Shown here piece by piece: positions 9,289 to 15,780 of a DNA stretch of 64,000 nucleotides. The first letter of the stretch is position 1. The number at the start of each line of letters is the position of its first letter. The stretch spans positions 1 through 64,000 of the forward strand of contig JAUYSM010000060.1 of assembly GCA_030696315.1 (NCBI GenBank), given 5' to 3'. The position numbers and the translations under genes are program-made. The notes under the pieces are model-generated. The model did no database searches, was not told the origin of the DNA, and was given only the letters and a program-made list of their open reading frames with translations. The DNA comes from Pseudohongiella sp. (GTDB lineage: Bacteria > Pseudomonadota > Gammaproteobacteria > Pseudomonadales > Pseudohongiellaceae).

Positions 9289-9653
9289 TGGTGCACCCGG
9301 CATGATTGATTCGTGTATTTGCCTGAGGCAAATACACTCACCCCTGCGGGGCGCCCTGGCGGGCGTCCTGATTGCGATGCAATCAGTCGAACATGGGCAG
9401 TTCGCCTCGTAGACGGAATACGCCAGAATAAAAAAAGGGGCTGTCTTGTTGGACAGCCCCTTTTTTTATTCTGGTGCACCCGGCATGATGGATTCGTGTA
9501 TTTGCCTGAGGCAAATACACTCTCCCCTGCGGGGCGCCCTGGTGGGCGTCCTGATTGCGATGCAATCAGTCGAACATGGGCAGTTCGCCTCGGAGCCAGA
9601 TGCGGCAGAATAAAAAAAGGGGCTGTCCTGTTGGACAGCCCCTTTTTTCATTC
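9289..9653. repeat. Two tandem ~183-bp hairpin-rich units, each beginning with the tRNA-Arg 3' end
   Basis: Unit 1 is 9289-9471 (183 bp) and unit 2 is 9472-9653 (182 bp), nearly identical. Each opens with TGGTGCACCCGGCATGAT, the last 18 bp of the tRNA-Arg gene (complement). In unit 1 consecutive inverted repeats follow: an 11-bp stem with a 3-nt loop (9313-9337), CCCC-TGC-GGGG (9341-9351), CGCCC-TGGC-GGGCG (9352-9365), an 8-bp stem (9368-9386), and a terminator-type hairpin flanked by A and T runs (9425-9472). A third tRNA-end copy, extended to 45 bp, starts at 9654 as the edge of the integrative element. Most of each unit can fold. An open frame crosses the units but has no sign of being a gene. 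Confidence 0.93.
9425..9472. terminator. Bidirectional terminator-like hairpin in repeat unit 1
   Basis: A perfect 21-bp inverted repeat: AGAAT, seven A, then GGGGCTGTC, pairing with GACAGCCCC, seven T and ATTCT around a 6-nt loop. With an A run on one side and a T run on the other, it can stop transcription in either direction. On the minus strand it directly follows the tRNA-end copy at 9472. Confidence 0.75.
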
Positions 9654-9654
9654 T
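9607..9654. terminator. Bidirectional terminator-like hairpin in repeat unit 2
   Basis: GGGGCTGTCC-TGTT-GGACAGCCCC is a perfect 10-bp stem, flanked by seven A and six T. On the minus strand it directly follows the displaced tRNA-Arg 3' end, so before integration it was probably the terminator of the tRNA-Arg gene. Confidence 0.8.
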
Positions 9655-9698
9655 GGTGCACCCGGCATGATTCGAACATGCGACCACCTGATTCGTAG
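9654..9698 (-). repeat. Left attachment site: displaced 3' fragment of tRNA-Arg
   Basis: 45 bp identical to 15135-15179. It covers the tRNA from the anticodon loop through the T arm and acceptor to the encoded CCA, with no 5' half beside it. It is therefore the fragment cut off when the element inserted. Identity ends at 9699 (A versus T). Confidence 0.93.
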
Positions 9699-9737
9699 AA
9701 TCACTTTTTGGATGTAATATTTATATATTAAACAATA

Positions 9738-9755
9738 ACTTGCGATCTTGGTCGG
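9738..9755. repeat. 18-bp element-internal inverted repeat, left copy
   Basis: ACTTGCGATCTTGGTCGG lies 40 bp inside the left attachment site. Its exact reverse complement is at 14011-14028, 25 bp before the integrase start. A shared 18-mer in so small an element suggests a protein-binding site (integrase arm site or excisionase operator), though a duplicated fragment is possible. Confidence 0.6.
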
Positions 9756-9975
9756 ATTTCAATAAATGCCTCTCTTAGTCTGAGGAATTGTCAGTTAGCT
9801 CCTACTCGGGACACTATTTTGCGGAAAGACACACACTATATTGGATCTTGGAAATCTACAAATACGGTGAGATACTCTTTAACAGTAAGTCGTTCTTACA
9901 CGGTAATCACCGAAGAATCAGCATTCACCAGATAGTATGTTAGCAATCTTATGTTGACAATCTGTAGGAGCCATA

Positions 9976-10440
9976 ATGGATCTGGTATTGATAAGCTCTG
10001 CATATAATGGCCTAAAGGTTGCCAAAGATATCTTCTCTGGTTTCAAAGACCTTCAAGTTGAGACAGCTGCTCTGGAGCGCATAAATGATGCCGTAAAAAA
10101 GGTAGGTGAAGCTCAGGATGCAATATTTATGCTTCGTGAGGAGTTGTTTCGACTTCAAGAAGAAAATAATTATCTAAAGCAACAAATTAGCGATAGTGAT
10201 AAATGGGCCGACATAATCGGTCAGTATCAATTGGTAGCCACAGCCGGTGGTGCGGTGGTCTTTAAATCTAACGAAGAGCCACTCCATTTCGCTTGCCCTA
10301 GCTGTGCACAATCAAAAGAGATACATATTTTACAAGACAACAGGTTAATCGTTGGCACCTTTACATGCACAAAGTGTAAGGCACAATATCCCGTGAAACC
10401 ACAAGAGACAATGCAGCCGATCAAAATGCAAGGCTGGTAG
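9976..10440 (+). CDS. Small coiled-coil protein with C-terminal zinc ribbon (element cargo)
   Basis: 154 residues; the ATG has AGGAG seven bases upstream. Residues 1-20 are hydrophobic or amphipathic (LVLISSAYNGLKVAKDIF), residues ~30-72 form a Glu/Leu-rich coiled coil (LREELFRLQEENNYLKQQI), and the C-terminal part carries CPSC (107-110) and CTKC (131-134), a four-Cys zinc ribbon. I know proteins of this layout from phages, mobile elements and defence regions, but not a proven function. It leads the cargo block and reads toward the DUF2971 gene 86 bp on. Composition is AT-richer than the chromosome. Confidence 0.8.
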   Translation: MDLVLISSAYNGLKVAKDIFSGFKDLQVETAALERINDAVKKVGEAQDAIFMLREELFRLQEENNYLKQQISDSDKWADIIGQYQLVATAGGAVVFKSNEEPLHFACPSCAQSKEIHILQDNRLIVGTFTCTKCKAQYPVKPQETMQPIKMQGW

Positions 10441-10526
10441 ATTGTAGAAAAAATGTTGTAGTTGCTGCTTTGAGACTTCTGTTCCGCAGCGCTTCACTTC
10501 AGACCCTAGGCACGACGTGATGTGTA

Positions 10527-11372
10527 ATGAGATCTCAGATGACTAATTTTGGCCACTACACTTCAATTTCAGGAATAAAGGGGATTCTCGAAGTAGAAGA
10601 GCTTTGGGCTACTAACATTAAATTTTTAAACGATGAACATGAGTTTCAACACGCAATTGATCTTTTTAAGGAAGTCATACCGAAAGCAAAGATTACCAAA
10701 AAGGACAGGAATTACGATCTGTATGCTGAGTATGGAAAAAGAATCATTGATAGCCTCAATTCACTGAATAACTATAAGTCGGAATCTGTCTTTACACTAT
10801 CTTTCTCTGAAGAAACTGATCTGTTAAGCCAGTGGCGAGGTTACTGTCCTAATCACAATGGCTACTGCTTGGTTTTTGATGTCCCCAAAATATACGACAG
10901 CATTGTATTTGATCATGAGGATGTATATTTCGAAAACTGCGTTTATGATGATGATGAAAAAGACAAAAAAATTAAGTCAGTACTTAACGACCGATATTCT
11001 GAATACATAAAATGTGACAGTGAAAAAATGAAAGATGGAGTGATTGGCAAGTTAACAAGAGACATGCTGAAGCTGGCGGCTCATTTTAAGCATTCATCAT
11101 TTCGTGAGGAAAAAGAGCATCGAATTATCGTAGTTCAAGACTACGCGGCATCAAAAGACACGAGATTTAGGGTTGGGAGAACGTCACTAATACCGTATGT
11201 AAGCATTCCAGTAAAAAAAGAACACTTAAAGAAGGTGGTAATCGGACCGACTGAAAACAAAGGTCTTGCACAAAGGGCGCTGCAAAGCTTCGTGGAGAAA
11301 ATATACGGAGATCCATTTTTCCTGCTTGATATAGAAATAGAGTTTTCTAAAAGCCCTTACAGGCCTTGGTGA
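10527..11372 (+). CDS. DUF2971 family protein (element cargo)
   Basis: 281 residues. Family hallmarks are visible in order: HYTSISGIKGIL (10-21), ELWATNIKFLNDEHEF (25-40), SFSEETDLLSQWRGY (92-106), then a late AHFKHSSFREEKEHRI, RVGRTSLIPYVSIPV and VVIGPTENKG. The conserved His-Tyr-Thr, Leu-Asn-Asp, Gln-Trp-Arg and Glu-His-Arg residues suggest an enzyme; the activity of this family is not established to my knowledge. No ribosome site is obvious at 10527; an ATG four codons later is possible. It is AT-rich accessory cargo next to an unknown gene. DUF2971 genes recur in mobile and defence settings, which makes a protective role possible but unproven. Confidence 0.88.
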   Translation: MRSQMTNFGHYTSISGIKGILEVEELWATNIKFLNDEHEFQHAIDLFKEVIPKAKITKKDRNYDLYAEYGKRIIDSLNSLNNYKSESVFTLSFSEETDLLSQWRGYCPNHNGYCLVFDVPKIYDSIVFDHEDVYFENCVYDDDEKDKKIKSVLNDRYSEYIKCDSEKMKDGVIGKLTRDMLKLAAHFKHSSFREEKEHRIIVVQDYAASKDTRFRVGRTSLIPYVSIPVKKEHLKKVVIGPTENKGLAQRALQSFVEKIYGDPFFLLDIEIEFSKSPYRPW

Positions 11373-11545
11373 AGACAAGTAGTTCTAACGCGCTTCCTTG
11401 GACAGTTCCAAGAGCCACTTGAGCGGCAGTATTGTTCAAATTCTAAGGAAAGAAGGCCGCATGATGTGCATTAAAAAAATGCCATTTATGCATAAGTGAA
11501 TTAGCTAACAAACGGACCAGAACTATTGCATCTGAGAAATCCATC
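11373..11545. other. Gap between cargo genes
   Basis: 173 bp with no supported gene. A short minus-strand frame here (11443-11664) is antisense to the 5' part of the next gene and has no protein-like features. No clear promoter or terminator seen. Confidence 0.5.
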
Positions 11546-12422
11546 ATGGACGAAACTCTAGATAGAGCAATCTTTGCTATTGATAAAATGCTTGAAGAGC
11601 TATCATGGCTTTTCGTGCATATAAAAAAGCATAACAACACGCTGTCCCTCCCCCGCCAGTTCATTGATTTTTTTTTGCAATGTTAAATATCCGGACTGGG
11701 CGTCATACTATGAGTCTCAGCAAAAGCTGGATGTATTACCAATTCTTGCATTTTTCGATTCCGAACAGATAAAGGATTTGGCTGCTGAGCTAGAGCGGCT
11801 TTCACCTGATGAAGTTGTTAGGAGAAGGAAAGAGATAGAGGACGAATTTTTCGAATTATTCGACGATGATGAGTCTGAGTCCTCGCCCTTTGACGTCAGA
11901 TTTATGACCCCGCAAGAAGAGGCAGAGTATCTGCGCGATACTCCGTTAGATCAAAGACAAAAAGACTTGCTCCACTCCTACTTATTTTTCACTGCATTCG
12001 TTACCCAGACATTTCAGTTTCTAGCATTGGCTACTCATGGCAAGACCATGCATGAACTGGTGACGATAGCTATGTCAGGGGATGATATTGCCTTCTGTCA
12101 GGCAATACAGGTCGATAGAACTGTTTTGTTTGCGATACCTTATTTTCGTCAACGACTGATACGGATGCAGCTTGGCAATGAGAGAAACATGCTGGAGAGT
12201 CTCGGGCGTGCCATCAGCGGAAAACTATGGGGTAATCGATTTCCAAATCCTGAATTATGGATCACATTCTCAATTCTGAACCGTGTGGAATTGCTCAAAT
12301 CACTTTCAAACAAGCAAATTTTAGACATTTGCGTGCGACTAAAAGTCCTTAAAACAGATGACGAGAACATTATCTCGAAGCGGAAGAGCGAATTTCTTAG
12401 AAGGCAAGGACGAACTTTTTAA
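11546..12422 (+). pseudogene. Unknown cargo protein interrupted by a frameshift at a 9-T run
   Basis: Two abutting frames join at nine T (11668-11676). The first runs from ATG 11546 (MDETLDRAIFAIDKMLEELSW, then LPRQFIDFF) and stops at 11686. The second is open from before the run to 12422 and reads CNVKYPDWASYYESQQ after it, with no good start of its own. Dropping one T joins them into one ~291-residue protein through FIDFFCNVKYPDW. The product is alpha-helical and acidic in the middle (DEFFELFDDDESES), with hydrophobic LFFTAFVTQTFQFLALA later. No family recognised. The run may be an assembly error, a true mutation, or a slippage site that keeps the gene working. Confidence 0.6.
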
Positions 12423-12435
12423 AAAGTCTGTCCTT
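12406..12435. repeat. 30-bp imperfect palindrome at the end of the cargo block
   Basis: AAGGAC, then GA, ACTTTTTAAAAAGT, CT and GTCCTT. The central 14 bp are a perfect palindrome and the outer 6 bp also pair. It spans the stop codon of the unknown cargo gene and lies 85 bp before rep. It could be a terminator, a regulator site or part of a replication origin. Confidence 0.55.
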
Positions 12436-12463
12436 CGCAGTCCCCTACCTCATGCATAGTATC

Positions 12464-12490
12464 CCCAACCGTCTACTTACGACGGCTGGG
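12464..12490. promoter_or_regulatory. Hairpin upstream of rep, candidate replication-origin or control site
   Basis: CCCAACCGTC and GACGGCTGGG pair over 10 bp with one A-C mismatch around a 7-nt loop, TACTTAC. It lies 30 bp before the rep start. Rolling-circle initiators of the Rep_trans type nick in the loop of such a hairpin, so this is a candidate origin; a translational control hairpin is the alternative. Confidence 0.4.
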
Positions 12491-12519
12491 CACCGTCCTC
12501 TAAATTTCTCGAGGATTCT

Positions 12520-13842
12520 ATGCAAACAGTTAATCAAAAAGCGAACAGCCATTTCGTGGCTCATGGGGATACAGCGCAGCTGGAGCACCTTGACCACGAA
12601 CATGGTTGTTTATTGGGTACAGAGTCTAGTAACACAGTACCCTCTACTAGCATTGAACAACCCAATACCAAACTACTGCGCGTTGGTATTGATAGTTTAT
12701 ATCTGACCTACCGAGGTGAGCTGTACCACGAGTCTGCTATCAAGCTTCGCAAGCTAAAAGAACTGGCACAAGCTGACAAGGACTCAGACCAACACTTGGC
12801 ACAGTATCCTATCGGTGACCATTCATTCGAGGTTGGCGGCAACGGTCGCAATCCTTTTGCGTTCATTCTCACTGATAACTGGTTCCGGCTTGAATTGGCA
12901 AAGCTTGGCGCAAAGCTTCTCCCGATGGCCTACTGTCGCATATCCAGTGAGCTGCTAACCTGTCGGGGCGCCGACCAGTCTGTTGAAGCCTTGAGTCAGA
13001 TCATCAGTGAGCTTGGTTCGATTTCGGAGTTCCCTAACGTGAGCCGAGTCGATCTGTGCGTCGACTTCGTGACCGACTACCCGGTTGAGTTGATCGAAAA
13101 TTCCCAATGGGTTGGTAAACCCAGAGACTTCAGTCATCACACAGTTGGCAGGCAGTTTTCTGGTGTCAGCATAGCGGCTGGTGGTGTGATCTCGGCGCGC
13201 CTATACAACAAAACGCTGGAAATGAAAAAGAACCCCCGCCCCTATCTGGAAAACATCTGGCGCGATATGGGGTGGGATGGGCAGCACGATGTATGGCGGC
13301 TGGAGTTCCAATACAAGCGCCAGGTATTAAGAGACTTGGGTATCGTCAAATATTCTGACCTAGTGCGTGCACTGGCAGGGCTTTGGGGTTACTCCACACA
13401 GGACTGGCTTCGTCACACTACTCCGAGTGAATCCGACAAGACTCAATCCCGCTGGCCTACCTCTGCGTTATGGTCTGTCTTACAAGCTGCGCCTTGGGAT
13501 GGTGTCACCAGTGTGACCAGAGTCAGTTCAGAACGCACAAGGGCCCCTTCTGATCGCACCTTGTTTGTTAATGGACTTGCTTCACTCACTTCATACATGG
13601 CCAGAGAAGGTTATCTCAATGCGTTTGAGGCTGCCAGAGAGTACCTGCGTGCTGCTCAGGAGTATCACAATAGTTTGGCTGAGCGAAGTGGCGTGGACTT
13701 TGAAAACTACATTACGGGCAAGATCGCTGAAAAGCGCCGGTACTACAACTCTGGGGTCAATGCGCCTTTGGGTGGCGGCATTCATCCTGCAGATCAGCAA
13801 GTCTCAAGTGAGTACAGGAAGCGCAGCAATGGAGAGCTTTAG
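12520..13842 (+). CDS. Replication initiation factor (Rep_trans-like)
   Basis: 440 residues, with GAGGA just before the ATG. Features of the phage/plasmid replication initiation factor family (PF02486): RVGIDSLYLTY near residue 54, RVDLCVDF at 176-183 (acidic metal-ligand motif), ARLYNKTLEMKK (226-237) and VWRLEFQYKR (258-267). Such proteins nick one strand at an origin and start rolling-circle copying of small plasmids, filamentous phages and small integrative elements. A hairpin 30 bp upstream could be the target. The stop overlaps the next gene by 14 nt. Composition is near the chromosome, unlike the AT-rich cargo. It suggests the excised circle can replicate. Confidence 0.82.
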   Translation: MQTVNQKANSHFVAHGDTAQLEHLDHEHGCLLGTESSNTVPSTSIEQPNTKLLRVGIDSLYLTYRGELYHESAIKLRKLKELAQADKDSDQHLAQYPIGDHSFEVGGNGRNPFAFILTDNWFRLELAKLGAKLLPMAYCRISSELLTCRGADQSVEALSQIISELGSISEFPNVSRVDLCVDFVTDYPVELIENSQWVGKPRDFSHHTVGRQFSGVSIAAGGVISARLYNKTLEMKKNPRPYLENIWRDMGWDGQHDVWRLEFQYKRQVLRDLGIVKYSDLVRALAGLWGYSTQDWLRHTTPSESDKTQSRWPTSALWSVLQAAPWDGVTSVTRVSSERTRAPSDRTLFVNGLASLTSYMAREGYLNAFEAAREYLRAAQEYHNSLAERSGVDFENYITGKIAEKRRYYNSGVNAPLGGGIHPADQQVSSEYRKRSNGEL

Positions 13843-14143
13843 CCATGAAACGATGGATCTTGATGAGGCAGCAATTTTCCTCAAAGTTCACTGGCAGACC
13901 CTGCGGGCAAAGGCAAAAAACGGTGAGATACCCGGTGCCAAGCTTGGGCGTCGATGGGTGTTCATCAAGTCTGATCTTGTCTCACACCTGCGTTCTCAGT
14001 ACTCTAGTGCCCGACCAAGATCGCAAGTCCAGCTTAATGAAGGAGATTCATTATGTTGTACAAGCGACCTAATTCGCAGTTCTGGTGGTGTTCATTCATC
14101 GCGGCAGACGGACAGCGAATACAAAAGTCTACTAAAACTGTAG
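13829..14143 (+). CDS. Small helix-turn-helix protein, likely excisionase or regulator
   Basis: 104 residues from ATG 13829, which has AGGAAG eight bases upstream; it starts inside the end of rep. Residues 9-55 (MDLDEAAIFLKVHWQTLRAKAKNG then PGAKLGRRWVFIKSDL) match the MerR-like/HTH_17 excisionase fold: recognition helix, wing with GRRW, and a final helix. The last ~30 residues overlap the integrase gene by 91 nt and look unconserved, so the working domain is the first ~60. Proteins of this type control excision and the rep/int promoters. An 18-bp sequence inside its own gene (14011-14028) recurs inverted near the left attachment site and may be its target. Confidence 0.8.
   Translation: MESFSHETMDLDEAAIFLKVHWQTLRAKAKNGEIPGAKLGRRWVFIKSDLVSHLRSQYSSARPRSQVQLNEGDSLCCTSDLIRSSGGVHSSRQTDSEYKSLLKL
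14011..14028. repeat. 18-bp element-internal inverted repeat, right copy
   Basis: CCGACCAAGATCGCAAGT, exact reverse complement of 9738-9755. It lies within the 3' part of the HTH gene and 25 bp ahead of the integrase start, a position suited to control of int or to assembly of a recombination complex. Confidence 0.6.
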
Positions 14144-15105
14144 ACAGAAGACTGGCTCAGGAGCTGGAAGACCGGCTCCGGGTCGAACGATGGAAAGTAG
14201 TACAGTTTGGCGAAAAACCCAGAAGGACGTGGAAAGAGGCTGCTGTCAGGTGGCTGAAGGAAACCTCTCGTAAATCAACAGAGGATGCAGTGGGTCGGAT
14301 TCGTTGGCTTGATCCGTATCTAGGCTCTTTGTATCTGGATGAGATAAACCGGGAGATTCTGGACAAGATCACAGAGGCAAAAATGAATGAAGGTGTTGCG
14401 CCATCAACAGTTAACCATCTGCTGGAAGTGATCCGGGTCATTCTGAACACGGCTGTAAAACACTGGGAATGGATTGGCAGAGCGCCGCATGTGAGGATGC
14501 TCAAAACGCCTCGTAAGCGCATCAGGTGGTTAACACGGGAGGAAGCGTCGTCAGTGTTGAATTATCTACCTGAGCACTTACAAGTGATGATGCGTTTCTC
14601 ACTGGCGACTGGACTACGTGAATCTAATGTTACCGGCTTGCAATGGTCGCAAGTTGATCTTGAGCGCCGGGTCGCATGGGTTCACGCGGATCAGTCCAAG
14701 TCAGGCAGGCCGATTGGCGTACCGTTAAACAAAGAGGCAGTTGTTCTGCTGCGTGGTGAGTTTGGCAAGGATAGTAAATATTGCTTTACCTACAAAGGCA
14801 GACACGTTGCCAAGTGCAATACCAAAGCATGGCGTCATGCGCTGATTAATGCAGGCATCACAGATTTTCGCTGGCATGATCTTCGTCATACGTGGGCAAG
14901 TTGGCATGTGCAAAACGGTACACCGATGCATGTTTTGCAAGAGCTTGGTGGGTGGTCAGATATCCGCATGGTGCAGCGTTACGCACACCTTGCACCGGAG
15001 CATTTGGCCCCTTATGCCGATCGACTTTGTGCATTGGGAACAGTTACTACATTCCCAGCTACACAAGGAATACGCCATAAAAAAAGCAGCTACCTAGGCG
15101 CCTAG
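14053..15105 (+). CDS. int: Tyrosine recombinase / integrase
   Basis: 350 residues with AGGAG seven bases before the ATG. An N-terminal DNA-binding part (Arm- and core-type, to ~residue 150) precedes the catalytic domain with Arg189 (ATGLRESN), Lys216 (SKSGRP), His275 and Arg278 (WHDLRHT), Trp301 (LGGWSD) and nucleophile Tyr310 (QRYAHL). All catalytic residues are present, so it looks active. The gene ends 29 bp from the right attachment core, facing the tRNA. It would integrate the element at the tRNA-Arg 3' part and, with the HTH protein, excise it. Its last codons overlap a hairpin that can terminate tRNA transcription on the other strand. Confidence 0.95.
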   Translation: MLYKRPNSQFWWCSFIAADGQRIQKSTKTVDRRLAQELEDRLRVERWKVVQFGEKPRRTWKEAAVRWLKETSRKSTEDAVGRIRWLDPYLGSLYLDEINREILDKITEAKMNEGVAPSTVNHLLEVIRVILNTAVKHWEWIGRAPHVRMLKTPRKRIRWLTREEASSVLNYLPEHLQVMMRFSLATGLRESNVTGLQWSQVDLERRVAWVHADQSKSGRPIGVPLNKEAVVLLRGEFGKDSKYCFTYKGRHVAKCNTKAWRHALINAGITDFRWHDLRHTWASWHVQNGTPMHVLQELGGWSDIRMVQRYAHLAPEHLAPYADRLCALGTVTTFPATQGIRHKKSSYLGA

Positions 15106-15114
15106 ATAACTGCT
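15079..15114 (-). terminator. Terminator for tRNA-Arg supplied by the element
   Basis: On the minus strand AGCAGTTATCTAGGC pairs with GCCTAGGTAGCTGCT (15 bp, two G-U pairs) and a T run follows. It lies 20 bp past the tRNA 3' end and overlaps the integrase stop codon. It replaces the original terminator, now displaced to 9607-9654. Confidence 0.75.
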
Positions 15115-15134
15115 TGATTTGAATTACGAATTAA

Positions 15135-15179
15135 TGGTGCACCCGGCATGATTCGAACATGCGACCACCTGATTCGTAG
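15135..15179 (-). repeat. Right attachment site within tRNA-Arg
   Basis: Exact 45-bp copy of 9654-9698. It supplies the anticodon loop, T arm and acceptor of the working tRNA, so insertion left the tRNA gene intact. Confidence 0.93.
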
Positions 15180-15211
15180 TCAGGTACTCTATCCAGCTGA
15201 GCTACGGGTGC
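15135..15211 (-). tRNA. tRNA-Arg(ACG)
   Basis: 77 nt with encoded CCA. The acceptor GCACCCG pairs with CGGGTGC; the D arm is GCTC/GAGT; the anticodon stem CCTGA/TCAGG has loop CTACGAA, giving anticodon ACG (read as ICG after deamination; tadA is in this window at 59218). The T arm is GCATG-TTCGAAT-CATGC. It is the insertion target of the neighbouring element, and its 3' part is duplicated at 9654. Confidence 0.97.
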
Positions 15212-15339
15212 GTAGGGCGCGTATTATATATAACTCGGCGGATTTGCAAAGCCCTTTTTTACAGTCTCTGCAAATTTCCACGTATCAGGCAGGTCATGTT
15301 ACTATCTGGTCATAGTTCAACTCTCTGGATGGTCTCATT

Positions 15340-15765
15340 ATGTCAGTCAATTTCAAGCAACATCTCGGCGCATTGCTTTTTACCGGAGTCATGGCTTTTA
15401 GTGTGTCGGCAAGCGCTGATTATGATCGTGGCATGGCTGCTTTGCAGTCTGGTGATTATCGCGTTGCGATTATGGAGTTTTCAGATGCGGCGCAGACTGG
15501 GCACGCAGGTGCTCAGCAGAAGCTTGGGGATATCTATCGTTTGGGCCAGGGCACCACGCCTGATCTGGTTCAGGCGATCAAATGGTTAACTCTTGCCTAT
15601 CTTAATGGTATGCGCGAGACGTTGCCTGCGCTCGAAATGCTGCGTGACAGTGTCTCTGAAGCGGAGTTGGTTGAAGGTGAGCAGTTGGCACTGCAGTGGC
15701 TTGAGGACGCCAACCGCGTCATGTTTGCAGATGACGACACCAGTTCTTTGTACGAACAGAATTAA
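15340..15765 (+). CDS. Exported Sel1-repeat-like protein 1
   Basis: 141 residues. Signal peptide (LLFTGVMAFSVSASA, cut before DYDRG). The body has a TPR/Sel1-type pair of helices (GMAALQSGDYRVAIMEFSDAAQTGHAGAQQKLGDIYRLGQGT) with the AxxxLGxxYxxGxG pattern. Periplasmic, probably a protein-interaction scaffold. It is the first of three consecutive genes of the same type with close spacing (15 bp to the next), likely an operon. No specific partner is evident. Confidence 0.85.
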   Translation: MSVNFKQHLGALLFTGVMAFSVSASADYDRGMAALQSGDYRVAIMEFSDAAQTGHAGAQQKLGDIYRLGQGTTPDLVQAIKWLTLAYLNGMRETLPALEMLRDSVSEAELVEGEQLALQWLEDANRVMFADDDTSSLYEQN

Positions 15766-15780
15766 GCGAAACCGTCTGTC

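Larger units (their letters stand above)
9654..15179. mobile_element. 5.5-kb integrative element in tRNA-Arg(ACG), with Rep, HTH and tyrosine integrase
   Basis: Bounded by exact 45-bp direct repeats (9654-9698 and 15135-15179) identical to the 3' part of tRNA-Arg from the anticodon loop to CCA. The intact tRNA is at the integrase end, the usual geometry for tRNA-targeting elements. Gene order left to right, all on plus: coiled-coil/zinc-ribbon protein, DUF2971 protein, frameshifted unknown, Rep, HTH, integrase. The left cargo half is visibly AT-richer than the chromosome, while Rep and Int are closer to it. No structural phage, conjugation or packaging genes are present, so it is an integrative mobilisable or satellite-type element needing outside help to spread (inference). 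Boundaries are firm; class is less so. Confidence 0.93.

Noticed and set aside
9279..9295. Sigma-54-like motif TTGGCACATGTGGTGCA at the edge of the repeats
   Set aside because: Spacing fits, but its -12 part is simply the tRNA 3' end and no gene follows. Probably chance; RNA start mapping would settle it.
9360..9420. A decayed second tRNA inside the units
   Set aside because: A T-loop-like stretch and anticodon-like stem can be imagined, but no acceptor stem or D arm pairs. The hairpins do not form a cloverleaf.
9289..9698. CRISPR array
   Set aside because: Only two long units of ~183 bp that are alike throughout; no short repeat with differing spacers and no cas genes.
9313..9717. Open frame of 134 codons crossing the tandem units
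   Set aside because: It repeats itself because the DNA repeats, runs through terminators and the tRNA fragment, and has no ribosome site. Similar frames exist on the other strand for the same reason.
11443..11664. Minus-strand frame of 73 codons
   Set aside because: It is antisense to the 5' part of the frameshifted cargo gene, with no ribosome site or protein features.
12452..12706. Frame of 84 codons before and inside rep
   Set aside because: Overlaps the origin-like hairpin and the rep start in another frame; no ribosome site.
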